DNA of 64,000 bases from Anaeramoeba flamelloides (taxonomy: Eukaryota; Metamonada; Anaeramoebidae): NCBI GenBank assembly GCA_027625915.1, contig JANTQA010000029.1:6882001-6946000 (forward strand), read 5' to 3'. The notes below the pieces were generated by a model. That model was given only the letters and a program-made list of their open reading frames with translations, ran no database searches and was not told where the DNA came from. Positions 53,933-64,000 of this stretch are shown one piece after another. The first letter of the stretch is position 1. Each line of letters opens with the position of its first letter. The translations under genes were made by a program, and so were the position numbers.

Positions 53933-56564
53933 ATGAATAAGAATATGGAGGTGAAAAAGGAGAAGGAGAGTGAGAGTAAGAAGAAGAACAAGTATCGAAT
54001 TTATGTCAGTTCAAGATCAAAGTTTGGTCGAATTATTGTCAATAAAGAAGAATCAAGACTTCCAAATTGGACCCCGCTCACTAAAATACAAGAACAACGA
54101 GAAATTAAAAAAATATGTGACGCTGGTTATGGAAATGACTCGAATTGTTTGGTTTGGAAAGGAACCAACAAACTTGAGTTTTACCAGCAAAAAGACAAAA
54201 AAAGTACATTCATTCTCGAAAATGAAGAAATTAAAGACATTCAGTCCACTTTAGCATCCTATATAGTTTTGACCATCTCTGGAAAAGTCTTTTCTTTAGC
54301 CAATAGCACCTTCCACTCGTATTCGTTTCCACAGCTGACTGCTGAGATACCTTTCATAGACTATGAAAAAAGCACCTTTAAAGCGCCAAGGATGGTTACT
54401 TTTTTCAATGATCAGATGAACGATCTAAAAGTCGACTCAATTCAGACGACTGTTGACAAAAATTACTTTTTATGTAACGGTGGTAAACTCTATGGTAATG
54501 GACATAATGATAATGGTAAATTCTTTCAATTTTGTTTATTCTGTTTTGGCTTTTCAAAAAAAAATTACAATACATCTTGTTTTTATTAAGACAGTCTTAA
54601 AAGATTGGTACAGTATGTTCAATAACCCGTGTAGGCGTTTTAATATGTGTTTTTGAAAATTATTTGTGTTGTTTTTTGAAATAACTGTGGTTTTTTTTTT
54701 TTTCAACGTTTTTTTTTTTTCTTCAATAGCTGTGGTTTTTCTGTTTTTATTTTGTGTTCAACAAAAAAATACAGTTCAGTTTAACTATACTTTCAAATCA
54801 ACAAATACGTACAATAGATCATATGATCATTGTGTTTTTCTATAACTTTCAAGACCAATCTCCTGATAAAAGAGATCTAATTGAACCAAATTTAAACAAA
54901 ACACCCAGAAATATTAAAACCCAAATCTTTCAGTTTGAATAAATACAAAAAAAAATCAATAAAAAGGATAAAACAAGTTCCTTAAAAACTTTTTTGCTTG
55001 TACCTCGGCATATTAACAAAATGAGATATCAATTTTCCAAAGTTTTTTAAAAAAGCTAGGAACCAAAAATTTCAATTCATTTTCTTTTTTCCTTTCACCA
55101 ATCGTCTTCAAATCATATCTTGTATTTGGTTTAATTATTTACTTGTTTTTTTTTGCCTTATATTGGAGGAGATAAGAATCCAAAATGAAAGAATATTTCA
55201 TATTGAATCAAAAGTTAATTAGACGATATTTTATCTGATCTAAAATTCTACAAGAACATACCCAATGACCAAATTATTTAGAAATCAATTCATTTTCAAC
55301 CAGTTTAATAATGAGAGGAAATTAAATCTCTTATAAGATCAATTTTCAGGTATTATAATAAGATCTTTAAATTTTTCAAACACTATAGCAGAAATAATAT
55401 TTTAGAAAACTTTGAATAAAAATTTCAATTATGGCTTTGAGAATGACAGTAATATTGTCAAGATATACCTCCTTTTTAAAAATAAACACACTTTTGAAAA
55501 CTTTTAATTGTTGACCACAATTAAAAAACGAAAACAACTGAAAAAAGTTGGAAAACAACAGTTAAAAACACGTTTTTCAAAAAACCACAGTTAAATTTTA
55601 AAAAACGACAATTATTTAAGTCGACACGGGTTATTTAACATACTGTAAGTTAAATAGCCACGATGTGAACGTAAAAATTAAAAATGAAAAACAGACTTTC
55701 GAGGTGTAACGAAGTTGGTCAAAGAGAAAAGAAATTGAAATTTTGAGGTTTTCTTTCTTGATTAACAAATTAAAAAAAATTCTTCAAGTTAATTTCAAAG
55801 CAAATTTACAAAAATTTTACCTGATCTTGAAATTGAAAAACCAAGGACAAAACCTGATTATTATAAAAGATCAAACTTACTTTCAAAAGGTACCTTCAAA
55901 AATGAAATATTGTTTTTAAAAAGTTTGATCCCATTTTTCTCTTTTTTGAAAAAGTTCCAAATCCTCAACATATTTCTGAATTATTTGAAAAAAATTATTT
56001 TCGTTGAAAGAAGATTGAAATCCCATTTACTATGAAGAAAGTGTACCAAATTATTTCTTAAAAATAAAACCAAAGTTTTCAAATAACTCAGTATAAAAAA
56101 TCTACTTATTTTCAAAAAAATTACAACACATTACTAGTATGAAAAAATAAAATTGAAAAAAAAAAAGTTCGACAAAACTACAACTTCAATTATCATTTCA
56201 TCCTTATTAATCGAGTTTATTCAAAATATAATCCACATTACAGTTCTTAAAAATCGAGAGGCTGTTGTATTTATTGTTGTTAACAGTATTACGATTTTTA
56301 AAAAGTCTCTAGTCGAGAAAAAAAGGTCTATTTTGGGGTAAAAATTGATAAATATATTTGACGATAATTAATTAGAGTTAAATTCAACTTTAGGCTATTT
56401 ATTTGAATAGATAATAACTAATAAACTCTTTTTCAGTCAAAGGGGCACGGTTTTATTGAATAAATAGAACATAGTCTATGTGTTTAATTCATTATTCTTC
56501 TCAAACTAAAATTTCAGTTTTTAGATCAAACATCATTTTTTCTCATTTTGTAAAATTTTTTTTT

Positions 56565-56609
<45 letters not shown>

Positions 56610-59600
56610 TCTAAATTTGAAAAAAAAATGTTTGAAACTCCTAATTAACATTAAGAAAAGTGAGGGTTTTTAACTTCTTTTAAAATTCATATATTTAAAA
56701 GTAAAAAATTTTATTGTTAACAATTTTAATTTCCTAAAGAAATTGAGAATTTTTGCATGAGACATTCCAATGAAAAGGGGCCAAAAATTTTTTTAACATT
56801 TTTTTTTTGAAATTTATGGTTTTTTCAGGCTTTTCTTTTATGATTATCGACTCTAATCCAAAGTTTATTATTTCTCGTTTTTATAAACAATCTAAGTTTG
56901 GTTGATTCTTAAAAATAAAGTAACTTTTCCATTTTGGCTGGGCCCCTTTGAGTGAAATGGAGTTTAGTTTTAAAAACACTGCACTCATCTAAAAAAACTC
57001 AAATATATGCAAAAAAATAACTGATGATAAATATTCCGTGCCCGTCAAGTGCCGTAGAGTGCCTAGGTTTTTTTTTTAATTTTAGAATTCAAAAGAATAG
57101 AGAAAAATCTTAGATTAACCCAATATTTTTAAATTCTGGAAAACCTAACGAAACTGTGCGTAGAGTGCCGTAGAGTTCCTAGTTTTTTTTTTCAATTTAA
57201 GAAATAAACCGAAAATTTCTGAACTTTTCGGTTTATTTCAAAAATTAAAAAAAGCCTAACGATAAATCAAAAAAAAAATATTTTTTCCAATTTAAAAGAA
57301 CAAATAATTCTGTAATAGTAAAAATAACTGATTCCCTATTTGAAAAATACTTATCAGAATAAAATACTTTTGAAAATATAATAAAATTACCTCTTACTAG
57401 AAGCAAATAATTATTCAAATTTTTTACTATTAAATTTGAAAAAAAATCTTAACAAGAAAATTGGATTTTTCAACTTAAATTGTAAAATATCTTTAAAAAT
57501 ATTTTTTGATCAAAGATCTTTTATTAACCAATAGTCTTTATTATCATTGAAGTTATTAAAAAGTCTAAAATTAGCAAATATTTATTTTTTTTTTGAAAAA
57601 ATTTTTTAAGGATCATGATGTGCAAAAAGTGATGAATTAATATTTTAAGTGTTTTTACTAAATTTGTCATTTTTCCAAAAACTATAAAACTATTCCTGTG
57701 CGCCCAGGTGGAAGAGGTTTCTTGTTAATGAACCTGGTTTTTTTTTGATTTCTGAAAATTATTTTTTATTTTTGAATTTCTTTTTCTTCCTCAAACATTT
57801 TTATTCGATTATTAAATTGATTGTTTTATTATTAAAAACCCCAGGTTCATTAACAAGAAACCTCTTCCACCTGGGCGCACAGGAATAGTTTTATAGTTTT
57901 TGGAAAAATGACAAATTTAGTAAACAAACTTATAATATTAACGGATATGTTTCAGATTTATCAAATAGCCTCAACACCATTATATTCAATATCATTTAAA
58001 ATAAGAACTCAGAATCTTCAAAATATTCTCCAATTAGGATCAAAAAAGATATTTTTTGTATAATTTTTTTAATAAAAATTGAAAAAAATTTTTTTAGAGA
58101 TATATAAACTCACCCCGAACACGAAGCGAAGAAACATAAAAATGAAAAAGAAAAATAACCAAAGTTCCCAACCTGAAAAAATGACGATTGTTTCAAACAT
58201 TTCCAATAATCAACTCTAACAATAAAAGAACACATTGCCAATGATTTTTGATAATTGGGTTACATGGATTGTTCTATTGTCTCCATAAACCAGATTAATT
58301 CCGATAAAAGAGATGTGTTTTTGTCTTAATTTTACATTTTGTGTTGATTCTTTTTTTTTTCAAAAATTGAATGTTCAGAACAACTCTTTTGTGAGATAGT
58401 ATTTACTTGATTTGATTTTTGAACAGAAGCAATCCTTCCAAATACATAAAACATCTTTTTTATTTTCATATGCAATTTTGTTTTTGTTTGTCTTACTTCT
58501 CACAAAACCTATTTTTGCATATCAAGAAAAATTGTTCACGAGGTTGTGTGGGAAATATTTTTAGGAATTTTGTATGAAAGGATCTAATGGAAATTATATT
58601 TGCAAAAATTAGTCACTTTTTGTAAATTAAAAAAAAAAAAACGCTTTGTCTGTAAGAAAAAAAAAATGATCTTTTCCTTTTTAGGAAATGGGAATTTTGG
58701 AGGATTTGATCCAATACCAAGCCTGTTTCCGTGTCTTATTATCAAAATATATCTTTGTAGGAAATAAAAAAGGATTATCCATCAAAAAATACAAATTGTA
58801 TACATTTTGACCTTTAGAACAGCTTTTAAACCCCTCTTAATTTAATTACTAGGTCTATAAAAAAAACAGAGAAATTGTTAGACAGGGTTCCAGGTCTTTA
58901 AAAATTGTTATTAAGGGAAATTTTCTCAAAAAGCATATTTTTGCCGATCCTTCTTTTTCTTTTTTTGATATCAAAGAAATCACATAAATCACAGAATCAA
59001 GGAAATCACAGAAATCACAGAAACGAGGACAGACCATTTTAGGAAAAATATTTCATTTTTTACTTCTTAGATCTAACTGGAATAAAATTCGTGAGATTTG
59101 CAAAACCCTAAATACTGATTAGAGCATACAGAATACCTATTTTCGATTTTAAACATAGTTCTTAAGACATCACTTTTTGCACAGGTGAATCATTATTTCA
59201 AACTTGAAAAAAAAATAATGTTTTTATTCAAAAAGAAATCAAAACAATTTTTTCTTTTTGTTTAACAAAAAAAAAGATAATAGAAAAAAAACCAAACAAT
59301 TAAATTAAAAATATTCCCAAAATACTTTTTTAAAACCTGAAAAATTCAAGTTATAACCATAAAGAGATACCTTTTCATTTGATTATTTTTAATCAATAAT
59401 TAATAATCCAATCTTAATTTTTTGAGTGAGTTAGTAATAACCCAAAGATTTAAAGTATCAAGATGCTTTATTTTTATTTCTCACATTTTACACCTTTTCA
59501 AACAAATAAAATAATTCAAATTAATAATTCAAATAAAAAAAAAATAAGAAATAAAATTAAATAACCGATTTTAAAAAATAACAGTTTGTTGTTCTAAACT

Positions 59601-62600
59601 TTTGAGTATTTGAAAAAGAAATATTTCATAATCTTTTAAATTTCAAGAAATTTAATAAATATTTGAAAAAAAAATAAATGATCAATTTTTTTCTTGTCTT
59701 CAAGGATTCAGTATTTGATTTATTTTTCTTGTATTTTTAAAATAAGATTAAATCCTTAATGTTAATTGTTCATAAAAACTCTCAGAAATTACTAAAAGTG
59801 TGATTTCATAAAAATAAAGCTGGTTTGCGAAATTTCTTTTTTCTAATTTGATACAAGAATCCAAACAAACAAAAAGTATCAGGATATTTTTAGTGAAAAT
59901 TTAATTGAAAAAAATGAACTACTTCTTGAAAAATGATAACTTATTTCTCTAACGTTGATAAATGAAGTTACGTAATTCCCATTGTATCCTTATGGAAAAT
60001 ATTACTCTATTACCTTGGAGAAAAATGCAAATAAGAGTTACTATCCCCTTAAAACATAAACTTCTAATTCCTTAATGGAGTAGGTAGATTTTTTAAATTT
60101 TGAAAATTTTAATTATGAGAATATTTACAGTAAAAAAACATTTTTTGATTTACAGATATTGATAATTTGAAATCAAATTATCGTTCATTGCTCTATTTGT
60201 GAAAAGAAACCAAAGAAAATAAAAGTTGAATACTTGATTTTTCAATTTTTCGAAAATTTTTTTTGATTAAATATTATTGTTTTATTAAATGAGCTTTTGA
60301 ATCGAGAAATGTGCTCTAGTTAATGCTTAGAATTAAGTAAATAACAAGTCAAAAAAAAAAAAAAATAGACCTAAGAAGGTGTATTTTTTCAAAAAATCTT
60401 TATTTTTTGAATACCAAACAAGAAAGATTACCTTTCCAAATAAACTTGTTGAAATCAAGAATGAAAAAAGAAATTTCAAAGTATATTTTTCAAGATTTTT
60501 TTATTCTTTCTGGGCTTCATTTGTACGGTAATGTAAAAGTTATTAACTTGAATTTTTGGCTCCATTCCCATTTATTATTTTTTTACCAAACATTTTTTTT
60601 TACAAATTTGCTTTTCAAAATTCTTTTTTCGAATATTTTTATCAAACAATACAAAAATAAAGAATAATATTTCAAAAATTAAAAGAAAAAGATTGAATTC
60701 TCATAATAAAAAAACAACTACAAAAATTTCAATAAAAAGAAAACGAAAATCTAACACAAAAAAAGAAAGCAAAATTCATAATTATTTTGAGTTTTTTCAA
60801 TTGAATCGAAAATAAATAATCCGATAAAACCAATAAATCAAACCAATAAATCTTTATTTATGAACGAGAATTATTCAAAAAAAAATCCTATTTTATCTGA
60901 TCAAATCTGAATTAGACAAATTAAATGAAAATTGGATTTTAAATTAATTTTGGTAAATTCATAGAAAATAAGAAACTCGTTTATTTGGTTATCAAAAATT
61001 TTACAAACAAAATTTTTTCTATTCAAGAATTAAAAATTAAACCGTGTAAAGAAGAAGTAATTTTATCAAATATTACAGATAAAGATCAAGAAATAAATTG
61101 ATTTTTTTTTATTTGTTCTTTGATCAATTTTTTCAGTTTTTTTAATTATTTTAATTGGTATGGAAATTTATTATACTAGGATATATTAAACTCACCTATT
61201 TATTAAAACATTAATGTATTTGGTGAAAGAAATGATTTGAATAATTCGATTTCTCAGAAATCAAGATACTCAAAATTGGTAAAATTTACTTCAACCCTTG
61301 AAAAAAATTTCGTTATCTTATCAATTTCATTCTAGAATTGTACAAATAAACTTTTTCAATTATTCTTTTTTTTTTTTTTTTTGTTTGACAAAGTTTTAAT
61401 TTCTTTTTATTATTATTTAACCAGTTTATTAAGGGAAAGAGGATAAACAAACCAAAATTTTAATTATCCATTATACTAATCTTTACAGAATTTACAATAT
61501 CTGAATTATCAAAAAGACAATAAAAAAAAAAAAAAAAATCTTTTCTCACTTAAAGTCAAATACAAGTAAACACAAAAAATATCACGAGCTTTAATTTGGT
61601 CTCAAGATAAAAATTAGATTTATTTCTATATATTAAGGATAAATTTAAAGCAAAATTGTTAATTTTTGAAAATTCTTCTACAAAAATATTTCATATGTAT
61701 CTTTTATATATATATATAAAATAAATATATGACACACACACACACACACACATGTATATATATATATATATCTAAATATTTAACATCAATGCATATTCAG
61801 GATATCTTGGAGATGGGACAAAATTATCAAAGCATTTGCCATGTTTAATTTATGAAAATGTTACAAAAATGTTTGGGGGATTAAGTAACCATTTTTTTTT
61901 TACAACAAGCTCCAATGAATTATATGTCTTTGGACAAAATAACAATGGCCAATTAGGAATGGGCAACAAAACCGATCAAATAGAACCCCAAAAAGTAGAG
62001 AATTGGAAAGCTAATGATGTTTTAGACATTCGATGCTTTGTAGATCATTCTGTTTTGATCACAAAAGAAGGCAAAGCTTATAGTTGTGGTTGTAAAGAAA
62101 AAAATGGAATTGGAGAAGATAAATCAATTTTTACAATAATCCCATTACTTAAAGATGAAAAGGTAATCAAAATTAATGGATTTAGCCACCCTGCACTTGT
62201 GTTAACAAATAACAACGAATTATTTGGGTGGAATTTTACATTTTTGAATTCCCCAACTGAACAATATAATGATTTAAAAGTAAAAAAATGGAATTTGCCA
62301 AGAAAAATTAATTTGCCTGATATTTATCAAAATAATTTAAATTTGATTTCTCTAGATATTTATTGTAGCATTAATTCAATTATTCTTCATCCACGAAAAA
62401 TAAATTCTTTAATACATGATTTTCGATTATTATTGGAATCCAAAAAATATTGCGATTCAAAAATATCTTGCTTCCAATCAAATAATAAAAAGAGTGAAAT
62501 TTCAATCCCGGTTCACAAAATATTTATAGAATTAAGAACAAATTTAAAGTTGAACAAAATTCAAACTATTATCACTGAAAATAATTTTTCAAAGGAGGAC

Positions 62601-63146
62601 ATAAATGAATTCTTGATTTGGGTTTACTGCGATCAAATAAGAAATTCAACAATAATTAAGCAAATTTTTGATTGTCTAAATTTGGCTTACCCACCACCAA
62701 AAAATAAACTGGATCAAGATTTATTAAAATTATTTAATGATGAAGAATCAAAAGATTTTACTTTATTGATAAAAAGTAATCAAATTATCGATGAAAAAAT
62801 CGACGAAAAGGGTGGAAAAGAAAATTTAAATGAACAAGTAGAAAATTATGAAATGATTAAAGTTCACAAAATAATTTTATTAATCAGAAGTGGTTTATTT
62901 AGAGACATGTTTGACACTTTAAATGAAAAGGAAAAAAAAATAAATAAAATACAAGACTATACAGGAAAATCGAAAAAAAGCTTGGAGATTTTAATCAAAT
63001 ATTTTTATACAAATAAAATTAAATTAACTACCAATGATGATCTAGATCTGATCTTTGAAGAACTAAAAGACTCAATTGAATATTATCAATTGCATAGAAA
63101 ATCAAATTTTATTAAACAATTAAATAAAATCCAGAAATTAAAATAA
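53933..63146 (+). CDS. RCC1-repeat / tandem BTB protein B
   Basis: Exons 53933-54515 and 61801-63146; one phase 1 intron of 7285 bp (GTAAAT...ATTCAG); 642 residues. The join reads YGNGHNDNG|YLGDGT, and exon 2 continues with YVFGQNNNGQLGMGNK, YSCGCKEKNGIGED and further RCC1 blades. The C-terminus has a first BTB-like segment (IPVHKIFIELRTNLKL, about 430) and a second BTB (IKVHKIILLIRSGLFRDMF...IQDYTG...LIKYFYTNKIKL, about 550-640). The layout and ending (SIEYYQL...) parallel paralogue A, with a longer charged N-terminus. The single intron matches intron 1 of A; the site of A's intron 2 (NNNGQLG) is uninterrupted here. The intron carries a Tc1/mariner-like element, a MITE, a fold-back element, two dispersed repeats and a possible LINE endonuclease remnant. 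Function beyond the domains is unknown. Confidence 0.9.
54609..55647. mobile_element. Tc1/mariner-like terminal-inverted-repeat element
   Basis: The ends are TA + CAGTATGTTCAATAACCCGT (54609) and the complement ACGGGTTATTTAACATACTG + TA (to 55647). The similarity between ends extends about 100 bases inward, including AACTGTGGTTTTTT / AAAAAACCACAGTT. The TA duplication and CAGT start fit Tc1/mariner. About 1.04 kb in total, with only short ORFs and no recognisable DDE core, so probably a deleted or decayed copy. Confidence 0.6.
56424..56964. mobile_element. MITE family D, copy 2, TA target site
   Basis: A 541-bp copy of the element at 33578-34132 in the same orientation: AACTCTTTTTCAGTCAAAGG at the left, CCTTTGAGTGAAATGGAGTT at the right, and TA directly outside each end. 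It contains a 35-base T run (about 56571-56605), one reason for its length difference from copy 1. Confidence 0.7.
57045..57610 (-). repeat. Dispersed repeat family C, copy 2
   Basis: Its reverse complement aligns with 19130-19680. The left edge (CGTCAAGTGCCGTAGAGTGC, then CTAGGTTTTTTTTT) also matches, in reverse, the GC-richer segment at about 66-95, so at least three partial copies of this family are in the window. Confidence 0.6.
57614..57950. repeat. Fold-back element with 84-bp perfect inverted arms
   Basis: Arm 57654-57737 and arm 57841-57924 are exact reverse complements over 84 bases, separated by a 103-bp A/T-rich spacer. The arms are GC-richer than the surroundings (contain CTGTGCGCCCAGGTGGAAGA). 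Outside them the similarity continues in degenerate form to about 57614, using the family F end sequence also seen at 5596-5767 and 20012-20080. The perfect arms imply recent insertion or ongoing arm-to-arm gene conversion. Confidence 0.75.
59380..59980 (+). repeat. Dispersed repeat family E, copy 2
   Basis: It aligns with 41010-41610 in direct orientation, including AATAATCCAATCTTAATTTT near the left and AAAATGATAACTTATTTCTC near the right end. It lies within the large intron of RCC1-BTB gene B and has no ORF. Confidence 0.45.
60870..61330 (+). mobile_element. Possible LINE endonuclease (EEP) remnant
   Basis: Plus-strand frames around 60935-61100 read KLVYLVIKNFTNKIFSIQEL and EEVILSNITDKDQEI. 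Around 61210-61320 they read NINVFGERNDLNNSISQKSR and LVKFTSTLEKNFVIL. The order and style recall the region from the strand before the N-Y-A-P motif to the GDFN...L..F...N..IL stretch of LINE AP-endonucleases. The match is weak and the frame is broken between pieces, so this is a suggestion only. Confidence 0.3.
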
Positions 63147-63246
63147 TTATCTTATTACTAGATGAAAAGAAATAAATTTAAAAAAAAAAAAAATAGGATT
63201 TATAACATAACATTATTTACATTTTTCTTGAAAAAAACATTAAAAT

Positions 63247-63354
63247 AGCTTATTTCCTTAAAACAGCTTATTTCCTTAAAACAGCTTATTTCCTTAAAAT
63301 ATCTTATTTCCTTAAAATAGATTATTTCCTTAAAATAGCTTATTTCCTTAAAAA
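63247..63354. repeat. 18-bp minisatellite, six units
   Basis: Six consecutive 18-base units of AGCTTATTTCCTTAAAAC with one or two changes per unit, 100 bases downstream of the stop codon of RCC1-BTB gene B, so possibly within its 3' UTR. The units are in register without gaps. Confidence 0.95.
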
Positions 63355-63492
63355 GAAATTTCATGATTTTTTTTTAACTGTTTTATTTTTGTTTTATTTA
63401 AAAAAATTTTTTTACAGAAATTAACTTAATATTTTAGAAAACTATTCAAGATACTTTGAATTCTTTAAAATTGTATTTTTCGATAAACTATT

Positions 63493-63893
63493 ATTCAAAA
63501 ATTTTGACTCACTTTACAATGTTAATGAAAATTGTTTTGAAGGTTTATTACAGTATTCTTAACAAAAAATATTTTCAAATTTTTGGATCAGAATCATTTT
63601 TTCTAATTTTGCAAATTTTAGTTTTGCTTTTTCAAATTTTTGTTTTTCTTTTTTTTTCTTTTGATTTTTTTTTTCCTTTTCTTTTGTTTTTTTTTTCTTT
63701 TTTTTTAAAAAGATCATGTGGAAAAAAAAAACAGTAGATGGGAAAATATAAATCTAAATTAAAAAAAAAAAATTAATCTAATCTGATTTCATTTAAATTA
63801 CATATTTTAATAATCAAAAAAAAATCCTTTTATCCTTTTTTCAGAGAAATTTCAGTAATAAAAAATCGGTAATGCCCATATCAAAATTTCTTG
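63493..63893 (-). repeat. Short non-autonomous derivative of the LINE-like family (copy 3)
   Basis: On the minus strand it has the GGCATTACCGATTTTTTATT block near its start and ends AAAGTGAGTCAAAATTTTTG at about 63493, like 3521-3966. The tail has the same A-rich Lys/Glu-coding section and the AAAATGATTCTGATCC block. It is the same deletion form as copy 1. Confidence 0.55.
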
Positions 63894-64000
63894 ATAACTT
63901 TTTTTTTTTATTTTTTGCAAATTTCCCATTTCAAGATACCAACTTAACAGAATAAAAAAAGGCTAAGTGATGACTCGTTAGATTGTACAAAAGGTTTAAT

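Larger units (their letters stand above)
63147..64000. other. 3' flank of RCC1-BTB gene B, repeats only
   Basis: It contains an 18-bp minisatellite (63247-63354) and a LINE-derived short copy (63493-63893). The plus-strand ORF at 63456-63737 is an antisense reading of that repeat, not a gene. Confidence 0.6.

Noticed and set aside
60407-60667. Plus-strand ORF with a donor-like LYG|GTAATG end, considered as an extra RCC1 exon
   Set aside because: No RCC1 glycine signature; the known exons already join in frame without it.
61836-61836. Separate RCC1-BTB gene starting at 61836
   Set aside because: The preceding bases continue the RCC1 signature from the acceptor at 61800 and join exon 53933-54515 in phase 1.

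Overview
The window looks like nuclear DNA of a very AT-rich protist. The genes carry spliceosomal GT-AG introns, the proteins contain asparagine, glutamine and lysine/glutamate runs, and the repertoire (eL22, PIAS/SIZ, OXR1-type TLDc, VPS39, RALGAPA, RCC1-BTB) is eukaryotic. The RCC1-BTB proteins with paired BTB modules and the general style recall amoeboid protists such as Anaeramoeba, but that placement is an impression and was not tested. I see no tRNA, rRNA, CRISPR array or prokaryotic operon.

Layout. 1-2717: non-coding. 2718-2980 (+): probable last exon of an acidic protein. 6333-7301 (+): ribosomal protein eL22. 11866-13434 (+): single-exon SP-RING (PIAS/SIZ-like) SUMO ligase. 16291-18588 (-): LysM / GRAM-like / TLDc protein of the OXR1-NCOA7 type. 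22452-25608 (-): VPS39/Vam6 of the HOPS complex, with an in-frame TGA. 28184-39547 (-): RalGAP alpha subunit in six exons; its 5.5-kb fourth intron holds a LINE remnant that a TA-flanked MITE has split, plus a 1.4-kb inverted-repeat element. 44686-53554 (-) and 53933-63146 (+): two head-to-head RCC1-BTB paralogues sharing a 378-bp gap. Each has a giant intron (5.3 and 7.3 kb) in the same glycine codon of an RCC1 repeat.

The exons were assembled by hand from frame continuity, splice consensus and family alignment. In every multi-exon gene the phases add up: RALGAPA gives 1784 codons plus stop, the RCC1-BTB genes 571 and 642, OXR1-like 595, VPS39 907 including the TGA codon, and eL22 163. Most introns are phase 1.

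The rest is dominated by repeats: LINE fragments with short derivatives that share their ends, Tc1/mariner-like elements and MITEs with TA target sites, fold-back elements (one with 84-bp perfect arms), four dispersed repeat families seen two or more times, and microsatellites. Several genes act in endolysosomal or small-GTPase biology (VPS39, OXR1/TLDc, RalGAP), but nothing suggests they are co-regulated; this is ordinary eukaryotic gene order. I did not find a new multi-gene system. The points most worth a second look are the VPS39 stop codon, the shared RCC1 intron position, the nested insertion in RALGAPA, and the repeat families.
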